Below, in pieces: positions 1 through 5,707 of a DNA stretch of 5,820 nt. The position numbers and the translations under genes were made by a program. The stretch's first letter is position 1. Each line of letters begins with the position of its first letter. The notes under the pieces are model-generated. The model made no database searches. It was not told the DNA's origin and worked only from the letters and a program-made list of their open reading frames with translations. Source of the stretch: Chitinophagaceae bacterium (lineage in GTDB: Bacteria; Bacteroidota; Bacteroidia; Chitinophagales; Chitinophagaceae); contig JASLDA010000342.1 in the NCBI GenBank assembly GCA_030151745.1, positions 1 to 5,820 of the forward strand, given 5' to 3'.

Positions 1-82
1 CAAACTGCTTACTGCAAAAGAGCTCAACATGACATACCTTTTATTTGGGGATAGGCTCTAAGGCACATTGTGAATGCACAGG

Positions 83-535
83 CTATTCGGCAGCCCTCGT
101 CCAGGTAGTCGTTCTGCCGATCAGGCTGATGCCTATATAGCCGCGGATACCCAGCTCATTGTCATTGCGGTAGGTGATGGTGCAGCTGTAGGTCTTACCG
201 TTCTTGGGGTCGTAGATTTCCCCGCCGTCGTAGGTGTTGTCGTCCTTCTTGGAGAAGTGGGAAAGCAGGGGCAGATTCATCAGTGGCCGGGTACGCAGAC
301 CGGGCTTCGAGTTCTTCTCATCGACCCTGGGCCTGCCATCCTTGTTGGGCTCTTTCATCCATACGATCTTGCCCCAGAATTTGCCGTCTACGGCCTTGTA
401 GATCTTCACCTGCGCCGTTTTCTCCTCATTGTACCAGTTTCCTTCGATCTTGTCTTTCTGAGCCAGGGCGCGGACGGCCGTGCCGCCGACCGTCACGGTG
501 CAAAGAAGCAAGGCAAGCGCGATGCGGTGTAACAT
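83..535 (-). CDS. DUF2147 family secreted protein
   Basis: A 150-residue protein of unknown biochemical role, probably periplasmic or exported. Residues 1-25 form a signal peptide: a short basic start (MLHR), a hydrophobic core rich in L, A, V and T, and an ALA-Q signal peptidase I site, giving a mature protein from about Gln26. The mature part matches the DUF2147 pattern from memory: an opening GNW (32-34), KIYKAVDGKFWGKIVWMKEP (44-63), LMNLPLL (85-91), then YDGGEIYDPKNGKTY (102-116), and a closing RGYIG..LIGRTTTWTR (131-147). The reading frame is open further upstream, to 712, but that extension crosses the glyS start and would bury the signal peptide; the ATG at 535 is therefore chosen. 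There is no clear ribosome binding site, as is usual in Bacteroidota. It is divergent from glyS, separated by 145 bp. Family assignment is firm; function is not known. Confidence 0.88.
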   Translation of the reverse strand: MLHRIALALLLCTVTVGGTAVRALAQKDKIEGNWYNEEKTAQVKIYKAVDGKFWGKIVWMKEPNKDGRPRVDEKNSKPGLRTRPLMNLPLLSHFSKKDDNTYDGGEIYDPKNGKTYSCTITYRNDNELGIRGYIGISLIGRTTTWTRAAE

Positions 536-556
536 ATCGGATGAGTTTAGTGTCCT

Positions 557-564
557 TAAATATA
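557..564 (-). promoter_or_regulatory. possible -7 element for the DUF2147 gene
   Basis: Read on the minus strand this is TATATTTA, seven of eight matches to the Bacteroidota -7 consensus TAnnTTTG. It lies 21 bp upstream of the ATG at 535. No TTTG -33 element is visible at the expected distance, so support rests on one half of the promoter only. Confidence 0.3.
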
Positions 565-661
565 AGTTTTTGCCGCTTCCCGGCATGCAGCCCGGACGAT
601 AAAAGGCGAAGGCAGCGGGATGCGGCGCCGAGGTTGTAGAACGCAACCGCGCGGAGTATAA

Positions 662-669
662 TACCTTTG
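662..669 (+). promoter_or_regulatory. -7 promoter element of glyS
   Basis: TACCTTTG is an exact match to the Bacteroidota primary sigma factor -7 consensus TAnnTTTG. The glyS ATG begins 12 bp after its last base, so transcription would start only about 5 to 7 nt before the start codon. A -33 TTTG is not present at the usual 19-21 bp spacing; the nearest TTG (634-636) is about 25 bp upstream. A small inverted repeat, GGTTG/CAACC (632-636 and 644-648), lies in the -33 region. Confidence 0.5.
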
Positions 670-680
670 CGGCCTTAATT

Positions 681-2153
681 ATGGCACAGACGAAAGACCT
701 GCAATCCATCATCGGTCACTGCAAAGAATACGGCTATATCTTCCCTTCTTCCGAAATCTATGACGGGCTGAGCGCGGTCTACGACTATGGCCAGTACGGC
801 GCGCAGCTGAAGAAGAACATCCGCGACTACTGGTGGCTCAGCATGACCCAGATGCATGAGAACATCGTGGGCATCGATGCGGCCATCTTCATGCACCCGA
901 CCACCTGGAAGGCCAGCGGGCACGTAGATAATTTCTCCGATCCGATGATCGACAACAAGGACAGCAAGAAGCGCTACCGCGTGGATCACCTGATCGAAGG
1001 CTTTGCAGAAACGCTGCCGGAGGACGAAAGCGCGATCCTGCTGGGCCGCATGGATGTGCTGCTGGCCGAGGACGATTTCACCGGTCTGAAGGGCCTGATC
1101 GAGGAGTACAAGATCAAGTGCTCCGTGAGCGGCACGGCAAACTGGACGGATGTGCGCCAGTTCAACCTGATGTTCCGCACGGAGTTCGGCGCTGTTGCCG
1201 CTGAAGAAGGCGAGGACAACGGTGTGTACCTGCGCCCGGAGACGGCCCAGGGCATCTTCGTCAACTTCCTGAACGTGCAGAAGACCGGCCGGATGAAGAT
1301 TCCTTTCGGTATCGCGCAGACGGGAAAGGCTTTCCGCAACGAGATCGTGGCGCGGCAGTTCATCTTCCGCATGCGCGAGTTCGAGCAAATGGAAATGCAG
1401 TTCTTCGTGCGCCCCGGCACACAGAAAGAATGGTACGAGAAGTGGAAGGCGACACGCATGCGCTGGCACCAGAGCCTGGGCATCCCGGCAGAGCGCTACC
1501 GCTATCACGATCACGTGAAGCTCGCGCATTACGCGGATGCCGCCTGCGATATCGAGTACGACTTCCCGATCGGCTTCAAGGAGGTAGAAGGCATCCACAG
1601 CCGCACCGATTTCGACCTGAAGCAGCACCAGGAGTACAGCAACAAGAAGATGCAGTACTTCGATAACGATATCGACCCGGAGACGGGTAAAGCGTACGGC
1701 AATTACGTTCCCTACGTCGTCGAAACCTCGATCGGCCTGGACCGGGCCTTCCTGATGGTGGTCGCAGAGTCCTATGAGCTCGAAGATCTCAGCACGGAGG
1801 AGAAAAAGGACGACCGCGTCGTGATGAAGCTGCCGCCGTTCCTCGCGCCGACGAAGCTGGCTATCCTGCCGCTGACCAAGAAGGACGGTCTGCCGGAGCT
1901 GGCCCGCGAGCTGATGCGCGAGTGCATGCCGCATTTCATGTGCTTTTACGAAGAGAAGGACGCGATCGGCAAGCGTTACCGCCGCATGGACGCCATCGGC
2001 ACACCGTTCTGCGTGACTATCGACCATCAGACCAAGGAGGACGGCACCGTGACCATCCGCTACCGTGATACCATGCAGCAGGAGCGCATCGCGCTGAAGG
2101 ATGTGAAGGACATCGTGGCGAAGGCTACCCGGATGCCCTTCGTCCACGACTAG
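681..2153 (+). CDS. glyS: glycyl-tRNA synthetase, alpha2 dimeric type
   Basis: A 490-residue class II aminoacyl-tRNA synthetase that charges tRNA-Gly with glycine in the cytoplasm using ATP. The catalytic core spans about residues 5-370. Visible hallmarks are MHPTTWKASGH (71-81, motif 1 region), the glycine-specific SGTANWTDVRQFNLMFRT (150-167), RPETAQGIFVNF (185-196), motif 2 with FRNE (218-221) followed by the REFEQMEMQFF stretch (232-242), and motif 3 with GLDRAFL (352-358). The C-terminal anticodon-binding domain (about 383-490) begins at KLPPFLAPTKLAILPL and includes YRRMDAIGTPFCVTID (433-448). Length and architecture fit the single-chain homodimeric enzyme used by Bacteroidota, not the alpha2beta2 form. 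The start at 681 is favoured by MAQ followed by a typical N-terminus and by the promoter element just upstream. It is complete, without frameshift. In other genomes this enzyme type may be named glyQS. Confidence 0.97.
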   Translation: MAQTKDLQSIIGHCKEYGYIFPSSEIYDGLSAVYDYGQYGAQLKKNIRDYWWLSMTQMHENIVGIDAAIFMHPTTWKASGHVDNFSDPMIDNKDSKKRYRVDHLIEGFAETLPEDESAILLGRMDVLLAEDDFTGLKGLIEEYKIKCSVSGTANWTDVRQFNLMFRTEFGAVAAEEGEDNGVYLRPETAQGIFVNFLNVQKTGRMKIPFGIAQTGKAFRNEIVARQFIFRMREFEQMEMQFFVRPGTQKEWYEKWKATRMRWHQSLGIPAERYRYHDHVKLAHYADAACDIEYDFPIGFKEVEGIHSRTDFDLKQHQEYSNKKMQYFDNDIDPETGKAYGNYVPYVVETSIGLDRAFLMVVAESYELEDLSTEEKKDDRVVMKLPPFLAPTKLAILPLTKKDGLPELARELMRECMPHFMCFYEEKDAIGKRYRRMDAIGTPFCVTIDHQTKEDGTVTIRYRDTMQQERIALKDVKDIVAKATRMPFVHD

Positions 2154-2183
2154 CGCGATTTAAGGGACTTTTCACACGTGAAC

Positions 2184-2213
2184 GGACGTCGATTTCTGCG
2201 GAGATCGACGTTC
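2184..2213 (+). terminator. hairpin after glyS: candidate terminator or leader structure
   Basis: Arms 2184-2193 and 2204-2213 pair over 10 bp (GGACGTCGAT with ATCGACGTTC, one G-T wobble) around a 10-nt loop, followed by the T-rich CTTTGTCTT. It starts 30 bp after the glyS stop and ends 8 bp before the ATG of the next gene. It may terminate or attenuate glyS transcription, shape the leader of the downstream gene, or act as an operator, since ACGTCGAT/ATCGACGT is also a DNA inverted repeat. The T tract is interrupted, so terminator strength is uncertain. Confidence 0.5.
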
Positions 2214-2221
2214 TTTGTCTT

Positions 2222-2515
2222 ATGGAGGAGCTGGTTCGGGAATGGGGACTGGATACGGGCCTGCATTCGAAAGACGACATCATTGCCGCATTGACGGCAA
2301 AGCTGCAGCAGATGCTGAGCGGTGATCCGATGGGCCTGATCCAGCTGATGTACCGGCTGGACATCCCGGAAGAGCAGCTGGACGCCGCGCTGGATGCGGA
2401 TGCGGCCGCATCGCTGATCGCGCACCTGGTCTGGAACCGGCAGGAGCGGAAGCGGATGCTGCGCGCCGCGATGCCGCAGCATAAGCCGGACCAGGACGAT
2501 GAGCTGGCCTGGTAA
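2222..2515 (+). CDS. conserved hypothetical small protein, 97 aa
   Basis: Not assigned to a named family. The product is 97 residues, acidic overall, without signal peptide or membrane segment, so it is probably cytosolic. It appears largely helical: a first helix-rich segment with IIAALTAKLQQML (20-32), then IQLMYRLDIPEEQLDAAL (40-57), then an alanine-rich helix and a basic stretch NRQERKRMLRAAM (72-84), ending in an acidic tail QDDELAW. From memory, the pattern of an LMYRLDI-like core, a basic RQ..K..R segment and an acidic tail ending in tryptophan resembles short uncharacterised proteins in Chitinophagaceae; this was not verified by a search. The codon use matches the neighbouring genes. 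It lies 68 bp downstream of glyS on the same strand, beyond a hairpin, so it could be cotranscribed by readthrough. No function is proposed. Confidence 0.68.
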   Translation: MEELVREWGLDTGLHSKDDIIAALTAKLQQMLSGDPMGLIQLMYRLDIPEEQLDAALDADAAASLIAHLVWNRQERKRMLRAAMPQHKPDQDDELAW

Positions 2516-2526
2516 GCGTTTGATGC

Positions 2527-2542
2527 GGTTGAATGGTTAAAT
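2527..2542. repeat. two-copy octamer tandem repeat
   Basis: GGTTGAAT is followed directly by GGTTAAAT, one base different. It lies just after the stop of the 97-residue gene. The motif resembles, in opposite orientation, the octamer repeated at 2896-2922 (GGTGAATT on the minus strand). Confidence 0.4.
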
Positions 2543-2724
2543 GGGCAGGCTCTGGTGTACCTGCAGATACGGTGGCCCGCAGAAACGCCTAGCATAATTG
2601 ATTTCTCGCAGAGCCGCTGAGGAGCAGAGCGCTCAGCATATGCAGGTTAGAGTAGTTGAATAGGTTGACTGTACAACACCGGTATGCGATATCGCTTCGC
2701 TCTCTTTGCGTTCCGATATAAGTC

Positions 2725-2759
2725 TCCGCACTTCGGCGGATCTGCTTGGAATTTTTTTT
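2725..2759 (+). terminator. possible weak terminator: short hairpin plus T8
   Basis: A 5-bp stem (TCCGC 2725-2729, GCGGA 2736-2740) with loop ACTTCG is followed, 11 bases later, by a run of eight T (2752-2759). The gap between stem and T tract is longer than in a canonical intrinsic terminator, so the call is weak. It would serve the upstream plus-strand gene, whose stop is about 210 bp away. Confidence 0.25.
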
Positions 2760-2789
2760 CGATGCTAATAAGCCTCCCGCATCTGTACG

Positions 2790-2870
2790 CCCTGGGCTTC
2801 GCGCAGGGTTAATTATTGCGCGCTTGCAGCGCGCTAAGCGACGCCATGATAGAGCTATAAGCCTTAGCGC
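2790..2870. terminator. cluster of overlapping hairpins, possible bidirectional terminator
   Basis: Three inverted repeats follow one another: CCCTG/CAGGG (2790-2808), a perfect 6-bp GCGCGC stem with 5-nt loop (2818-2834), and a perfect 8-bp GCGCTAAG/CTTAGCGC pair with a 24-nt spacer (2831-2870). The last two share bases 2831-2834 and cannot form together. The AT-rich stretch TTAATTATT (2809-2817) separates the first two stems, so each could act as a terminator stem on one strand. Position between convergent genes supports a termination role; neither side has a strong T run. Confidence 0.3.
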
Positions 2871-2895
2871 CGCCGCTCCACTTGTTTCCCAACAC

Positions 2896-2922
2896 AATTC
2901 ACCAATTCACCAATTCACCAAT
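2896..2922. repeat. octamer tandem repeat (AATTCACC), 3.4 copies
   Basis: Three perfect copies of AATTCACC (2896-2919) are followed by a partial copy AAT. The array ends 13 bp before the glcD stop codon. It is a short microsatellite-like array, a plausible site of copy-number variation between strains. Confidence 0.85.
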
Positions 2923-2935
2923 CGAACAAACGACC

Positions 2936-4360
2936 CTAAACAAAGATCTTACCCGGGTTCAGGATCCCTGTCGGGTCGAACACGGACTTGATCTCGCGCA
3001 TCAGCTGCAGCTGGGCCTTTGAGAAGGCGATATCGAGGTAGTCTTTCTGCACCAGGCCGATGCCATGCTCGCCGGAGATCGTGCCGCCGAGGCGCACGAC
3101 TTCCCTGAACAGCTCGCGGATGCCCTGCGGGAGCTTCTCCTTCCAGTCCTGCTCGCTCATATCGCCGCGGATGATGTTGACGTGCAGGTTGCCGTCGCCG
3201 GCATGGCCGTAGCAGACGCTCTTGAAGCCGTATTCTGCGCCGAGCTTCTTTACGATGCGCAGCAGCTCCGGCAGCTCGGCCCGGGGCACTACGGTGTCTT
3301 CTTCCTTGTAGACGGAATGGCTCTTCACGGCCTCGCCGACCTTGCGGCGGAGCGACCAGAGCAGCTCTTTCTGCTCATGCGAATCGGCGAGCAGCGGTTC
3401 GCCGATATCGTAGGCCGAAACGATGCCGAGAATGGCTTCCATCTCCGCCATCAGGTGCTCGGCATTGTTGCCGTCGACCTCGATCAGCAGGTGCGCCTCG
3501 ATGGGCTCCGGCAGCTCGATGCCCTGCCGCTGCGTGAAGCGCATGCTCCATTCCAGGGCGTCGCGTTCCATGAATTCCAGTGCGGAGGGTGTATGGCCGG
3601 CCAGGAAGATCGCGTTCACCGCGGCGCAGGCGTCCGCGGCGCTTTTGAACGGCACCAGCATCGAAAGATCCTGCGTGGGGTGGGGGATCAGCCGGAGAAC
3701 GATCTTGGTGATGACGGCCAGCGTACCCTCGGAGCCGGTGATGAGCTGCGTCAGGTTGTAGCCGGTGCTGTTCTTGAGAACGTTCGCGCCGGTCCACATG
3801 ATCTCGCCGTCCGGCAGCACGATCTCCAGGTTCAGTACATAGTCCTTTACCACGCCGTATTTAACGGCCTTGGGGCCGCCGCTGTTCTCAGCCACGTTCC
3901 CGCCGATGAAGCAGGAGCCTTTGGAGGCCGGGTCGGGCGGGTAGAAGAGGCCTTTTTCGCGCACGGCCTCCTGCAGCTCCTGCGTGATGACGCCGGGCTC
4001 CGTCGTCACCTGGAAGTTCCGCGTATCGATATCCAGGATGCGGTTCATGCGGCGCATGTCCAGCGAGACTCCCCCGTAGAGCGGCAGGGCGCCGCCGCTG
4101 AGTCCCGTACCGGCGCCGCGTGGGGTCACCGCGATATGTTCCGCGCAGCAATGCTTCATGATCGCGCTGACCGCTTCGACCGTTTCCGGCTGCAGCACGA
4201 TATCCGGCTGGTAGGAGAAGTCCTCCGTATGATCCGATGCGCAGCGGATGCGGTTTTCCTCGTCGACCAGCACCCGGCCGGCGGGCAAGATGCTCCGGAA
4301 GTAGGCGATATCGGAAGCGTCAGGCGTTTTAAAAGCCGGTGTTGCAGGAGCGGAAAGCAT
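2936..4360 (-). CDS. glcD: GlcD-type FAD-linked D-2-hydroxyacid dehydrogenase
   Basis: A 474-residue flavoprotein of the vanillyl-alcohol-oxidase/PCMH fold that oxidises a D-2-hydroxyacid, most likely glycolate or D-lactate, to the 2-oxoacid. The FAD-binding domain (about 50-230) shows PRGAGTGLSGGA (80-91), the pyrophosphate-binding loop, plus NVAENSGGPKAVKYG (155-169) and GYNLTQLITGSEGTL (200-214). The C-terminal oxidase domain shows EEDTVVPR (353-360), the metal-binding GHAGDGNLHVN (385-395), SGEHGIG (429-435) and the closing FDPTGILNPGKIF (461-473). It lacks the iron-sulfur extension of the long fused D-lactate dehydrogenases, and no glcE or glcF partner lies in the window. The ATG at 4360 gives normal family length; the open frame continues to 4498, but the extra residues are encoded by the terminator of the preceding gene. 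Substrate cannot be told from sequence. The symbol marks the family, not a proven glycolate oxidase. Confidence 0.92.
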   Translation of the reverse strand: MLSAPATPAFKTPDASDIAYFRSILPAGRVLVDEENRIRCASDHTEDFSYQPDIVLQPETVEAVSAIMKHCCAEHIAVTPRGAGTGLSGGALPLYGGVSLDMRRMNRILDIDTRNFQVTTEPGVITQELQEAVREKGLFYPPDPASKGSCFIGGNVAENSGGPKAVKYGVVKDYVLNLEIVLPDGEIMWTGANVLKNSTGYNLTQLITGSEGTLAVITKIVLRLIPHPTQDLSMLVPFKSAADACAAVNAIFLAGHTPSALEFMERDALEWSMRFTQRQGIELPEPIEAHLLIEVDGNNAEHLMAEMEAILGIVSAYDIGEPLLADSHEQKELLWSLRRKVGEAVKSHSVYKEEDTVVPRAELPELLRIVKKLGAEYGFKSVCYGHAGDGNLHVNIIRGDMSEQDWKEKLPQGIRELFREVVRLGGTISGEHGIGLVQKDYLDIAFSKAQLQLMREIKSVFDPTGILNPGKIFV

Positions 4361-4409
4361 GCTGCAAAGCAACGAAATTGGTCCGTCCCGGCGCCCCGGA
4401 AGGCTTTGC

Positions 4410-4447
4410 AAAAAAAAGAACGGACCAGCCTGAGCCGGTCCGTTCTT
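4410..4447 (-). terminator. intrinsic terminator of the yceI-family gene
   Basis: Perfect 11-bp inverted repeat: AAGAACGGACC (4416-4426) and GGTCCGTTCTT (4437-4447), with a 10-nt loop that can add two more pairs. Read on the minus strand, the stem runs straight into a T run (complement of the eight A at 4410-4417). It lies 37 bp after the stop of the YceI-family gene at 4485. This is a textbook Rho-independent terminator acting leftward. Confidence 0.92.
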
Positions 4448-4484
4448 CATGCAGGACAGTTCGCCGATCCTGTAAATCGTGGTG

Positions 4485-5150
4485 CTATTTGTTCGCAACC
4501 AGGTGGAGGATGATATTCACCGTCGGACGGATGAACTTGTCGCCCAGGCCCTTGTTGTTGCCGTAGACGAGGCCCCACTGCGTGCGGTCGATGTTGAAAT
4601 TCGCGTCCGCGGTAATGCCGGCATCGGTCGTGCTGACCTTGGCGGGGAAGCTCACGCTCTTGGTCTGATCTTTCAGGGTGAGGTTGCCTGTGATGGTATG
4701 CGTGGCGTCCTTCATGACGAGCTCCTTGCCGCCGGCCGTATCTACGCCGGGTGTCACGCTGCTGATCACGAACTTGGCTGTCGGGTACTTGGCGGCGTCG
4801 AAGAAGTCCGGGCTGCTGAGGTGACCGGCGAGCTTGGAGGCGCCGTTCGTGTCGGCATCGGTGATCTTGATGGTGCTTACGTCGATGGTGAACTCGCCGC
4901 CGGTGACGGCGCCGTTATCGACGTTCAGGCTGCCGTCCTTCAGCATCATCACGCCGGAGTGCTGCCCGGTAGGCTTGGTGCCGGTCCATTGTACATTGCT
5001 CTGCGTCAGGTCGGCCTTATAGGTATTGCCGGTCGCAGGTGCAGTCACTGCAACTGAGTCGGCGGTCTTGGCTTCATCTGCTTTCGGATCACCCTGGCAG
5101 GATGCGAGGACAAGGGCGCCCATAGAGAAAAGGAGGATACTGCGTTTCAT
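4485..5150 (-). CDS. YceI-family lipoprotein
   Basis: A 221-residue exported lipoprotein with a YceI domain, a lipocalin-like beta barrel known in other members to hold polyisoprenoid-type lipids; the role here is not known. Residues 1-17 are a lipoprotein signal (MKR start, hydrophobic core) ending in the lipobox LASC, with lipidated Cys18. A flexible linker rich in A, D, K and T follows (19-42). The YceI domain fills about 43-220, with VQWTGTKPTGQHSG (53-66), the hallmark HLSSPDFFDAAKYPTAKF (110-127), ITGNLTLKD (153-161), FNIDRTQWGLVYG (185-197) and FIRPTVNIILHL (206-217). The ATG at 5150 is chosen because it starts directly at the signal peptide; a TTG at 5174 would add eight residues and is less likely. 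It is divergent from the rhodanese gene and ends at a strong terminator, so it is probably a single-gene unit. Confidence 0.93.
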   Translation of the reverse strand: MKRSILLFSMGALVLASCQGDPKADEAKTADSVAVTAPATGNTYKADLTQSNVQWTGTKPTGQHSGVMMLKDGSLNVDNGAVTGGEFTIDVSTIKITDADTNGASKLAGHLSSPDFFDAAKYPTAKFVISSVTPGVDTAGGKELVMKDATHTITGNLTLKDQTKSVSFPAKVSTTDAGITADANFNIDRTQWGLVYGNNKGLGDKFIRPTVNIILHLVANK

Positions 5151-5171
5151 GCGGTGATGTTTAGATTTGCG

Positions 5172-5179
5172 CAAAGAAA
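5172..5179 (-). promoter_or_regulatory. possible -7 element of the YceI-family gene
   Basis: On the minus strand this reads TTTCTTTG, seven of eight matches to TAnnTTTG, 21 bp upstream of the ATG at 5150. The flanking DNA is AT-rich (5171-5198), as expected of a promoter. No TTTG -33 element is seen at 19-21 bp. Confidence 0.3.
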
Positions 5180-5211
5180 AGAAAACTCTTTTCTATTGTT
5201 GTAACATGAAT

Positions 5212-5223
5212 TGCCTATAGGCA
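5212..5223. promoter_or_regulatory. 12-bp perfect palindrome before the rhodanese gene
   Basis: TGCCTATAGGCA equals its own reverse complement over all 12 bases. It lies 6 bp upstream of the rhodanese ATG and within the 79-bp divergent region shared with the YceI-family gene. Size, symmetry and position fit a repressor or activator operator, but no regulator is identified. Confidence 0.4.
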
Positions 5224-5229
5224 GATAGC

Positions 5230-5535
5230 ATGCAGGAAATTTCGGTTGCCGATCTGAAGCGCTGGATCGGGTTCGGGGAAGGGTTTGTACTGGTGGATGT
5301 GCGGGAAGACCGGGAGCACGCGGCCTTCAATATCGGCGGGACGCTGATCCCGCTGGGGGAACTGATGCGGCGCCGGGATGAGATCCCGAAGGATGGTCCG
5401 ACAGTCGTTTATTGCGAAAAAGGAGTCCGCAGCCAGATCGCGATCCAGCGCCTGGAAGCGCTGGGCTTCGAGCGGCTCTATAATCTCCGCGGCGGTATGG
5501 ATGCCTGGAAGCGGGATACAGGCAATACAGATTAA
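5230..5535 (+). CDS. single-domain rhodanese-like sulfurtransferase
   Basis: A 101-residue cytosolic protein with one rhodanese domain, which carries sulfur as a persulfide on a catalytic cysteine and passes it to an acceptor such as cyanide or a thiol. Visible marks are LVDVRE (21-26, the conserved Asp-x-Arg start of the domain), the NIGGTLIPLGEL segment (34-45), and the active loop YCEKGVRS (61-68) with catalytic Cys62, a six-residue loop of the sulfurtransferase type ending in Arg67, followed by RLEALGF (74-80) and the closing YNLRGGMDAWK (84-94). Length fits the stand-alone GlpE/PspE-like class. There is no signal peptide, so it differs from periplasmic PspE. The ATG at 5230 is the only start giving a full domain. 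No partner gene lies nearby, so its physiological sulfur donor and acceptor are unknown. Confidence 0.93.
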   Translation: MQEISVADLKRWIGFGEGFVLVDVREDREHAAFNIGGTLIPLGELMRRRDEIPKDGPTVVYCEKGVRSQIAIQRLEALGFERLYNLRGGMDAWKRDTGNTD

Positions 5536-5591
5536 TATGCAGTCGTCCTGCGGCTGAATCGCTGTTTCAAGGTAGCCAGTATTGGAAACAG

Positions 5592-5617
5592 TTTCACGCA
5601 GAGATGCAGAGGCGCAG
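5592..5617. repeat. GCAGAG-type imperfect tandem repeat
   Basis: TTTCACGCAGAGATGCAGAG followed by GCGCAG consists of successive near-copies of an ACGCAGAG-like unit (CGCAGAG, TGCAGAG, CGCAG). From memory, a very similar string (TTTCACGCAGAGACGCAGAG) recurs in intergenic DNA of many unrelated bacteria, so this is likely one copy of a dispersed repeat; copy number was not checked. Confidence 0.5.
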
Positions 5618-5707
5618 CGCACTTGGAGCTTATCCCCAAGATCGATCCATGTCATCCTGGGATTTTATGCCGCGCCGCAATCTTTCGGGGAGGTGACAAT
5701 GGGATCT

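Larger units (their letters stand above)
2516..2935. other. 420-bp non-coding gap between convergent genes
   Basis: No convincing gene is seen here; the longest open frames (for example 2589-2897 minus) give low-complexity products with no domain pattern. The stretch is less GC-rich than its neighbours and holds several inverted repeats: GCTGAG/CTCAGC (2616-2621, 2632-2637), ATATCG/CGATAT (2689-2694, 2714-2719), TCCGC/GCGGA (2725-2729, 2736-2740) followed by eight T at 2752-2759, CCCTG/CAGGG (2790-2794, 2804-2808), GCGCGC/GCGCGC (2818-2823, 2829-2834) and GCGCTAAG/CTTAGCGC (2831-2838, 2863-2870). Octamer tandem repeats lie near both edges. It probably serves as the termination region for the two convergent genes; an insertion remnant or small RNA cannot be excluded. 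Confidence 0.5.

Noticed and set aside
1..82. A terminator or partial gene at the left edge.
   Set aside because: Only a 4-bp inverted repeat (CATT/AATG at 66-76) and no convincing T tract or coding frame were seen.
536..712. N-terminal extension of the DUF2147 gene.
   Set aside because: It would overlap the glyS start and promoter, and would place the signal peptide in the middle of the protein.
675..2147. A 490-codon open frame on the minus strand, codon-aligned and nearly coextensive with glyS.
   Set aside because: It follows from GC-rich codon use: the sense gene avoids TTA, CTA and TCA, so the opposite strand lacks stops. The product is a low-complexity, L/V/H/R-rich shadow with no domain. 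The sense/antisense synthetase idea of Rodin and Ohno is worth recalling, but this overlap is no evidence for it.
2589..2897. A 102-codon minus-strand frame in the 420-bp gap.
   Set aside because: Its product has no domain-like pattern, is interrupted conceptually by the inverted-repeat cluster, and has no visible promoter or start context.
3065..4513. A long open frame on the plus strand opposite glcD.
   Set aside because: It is also a codon-bias shadow; the minus-strand product carries all the FAD-oxidase motifs and the plus-strand product has none.
4479..5057. Plus-strand open frame opposite the YceI-family gene.
   Set aside because: No recognisable domain, and it overlaps a gene with clear family motifs and its own terminator.
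5215..5655. A 146-codon minus-strand frame opposite the rhodanese gene.
   Set aside because: It is the antisense of a well-supported rhodanese and runs on through repeat DNA; there is no independent evidence.
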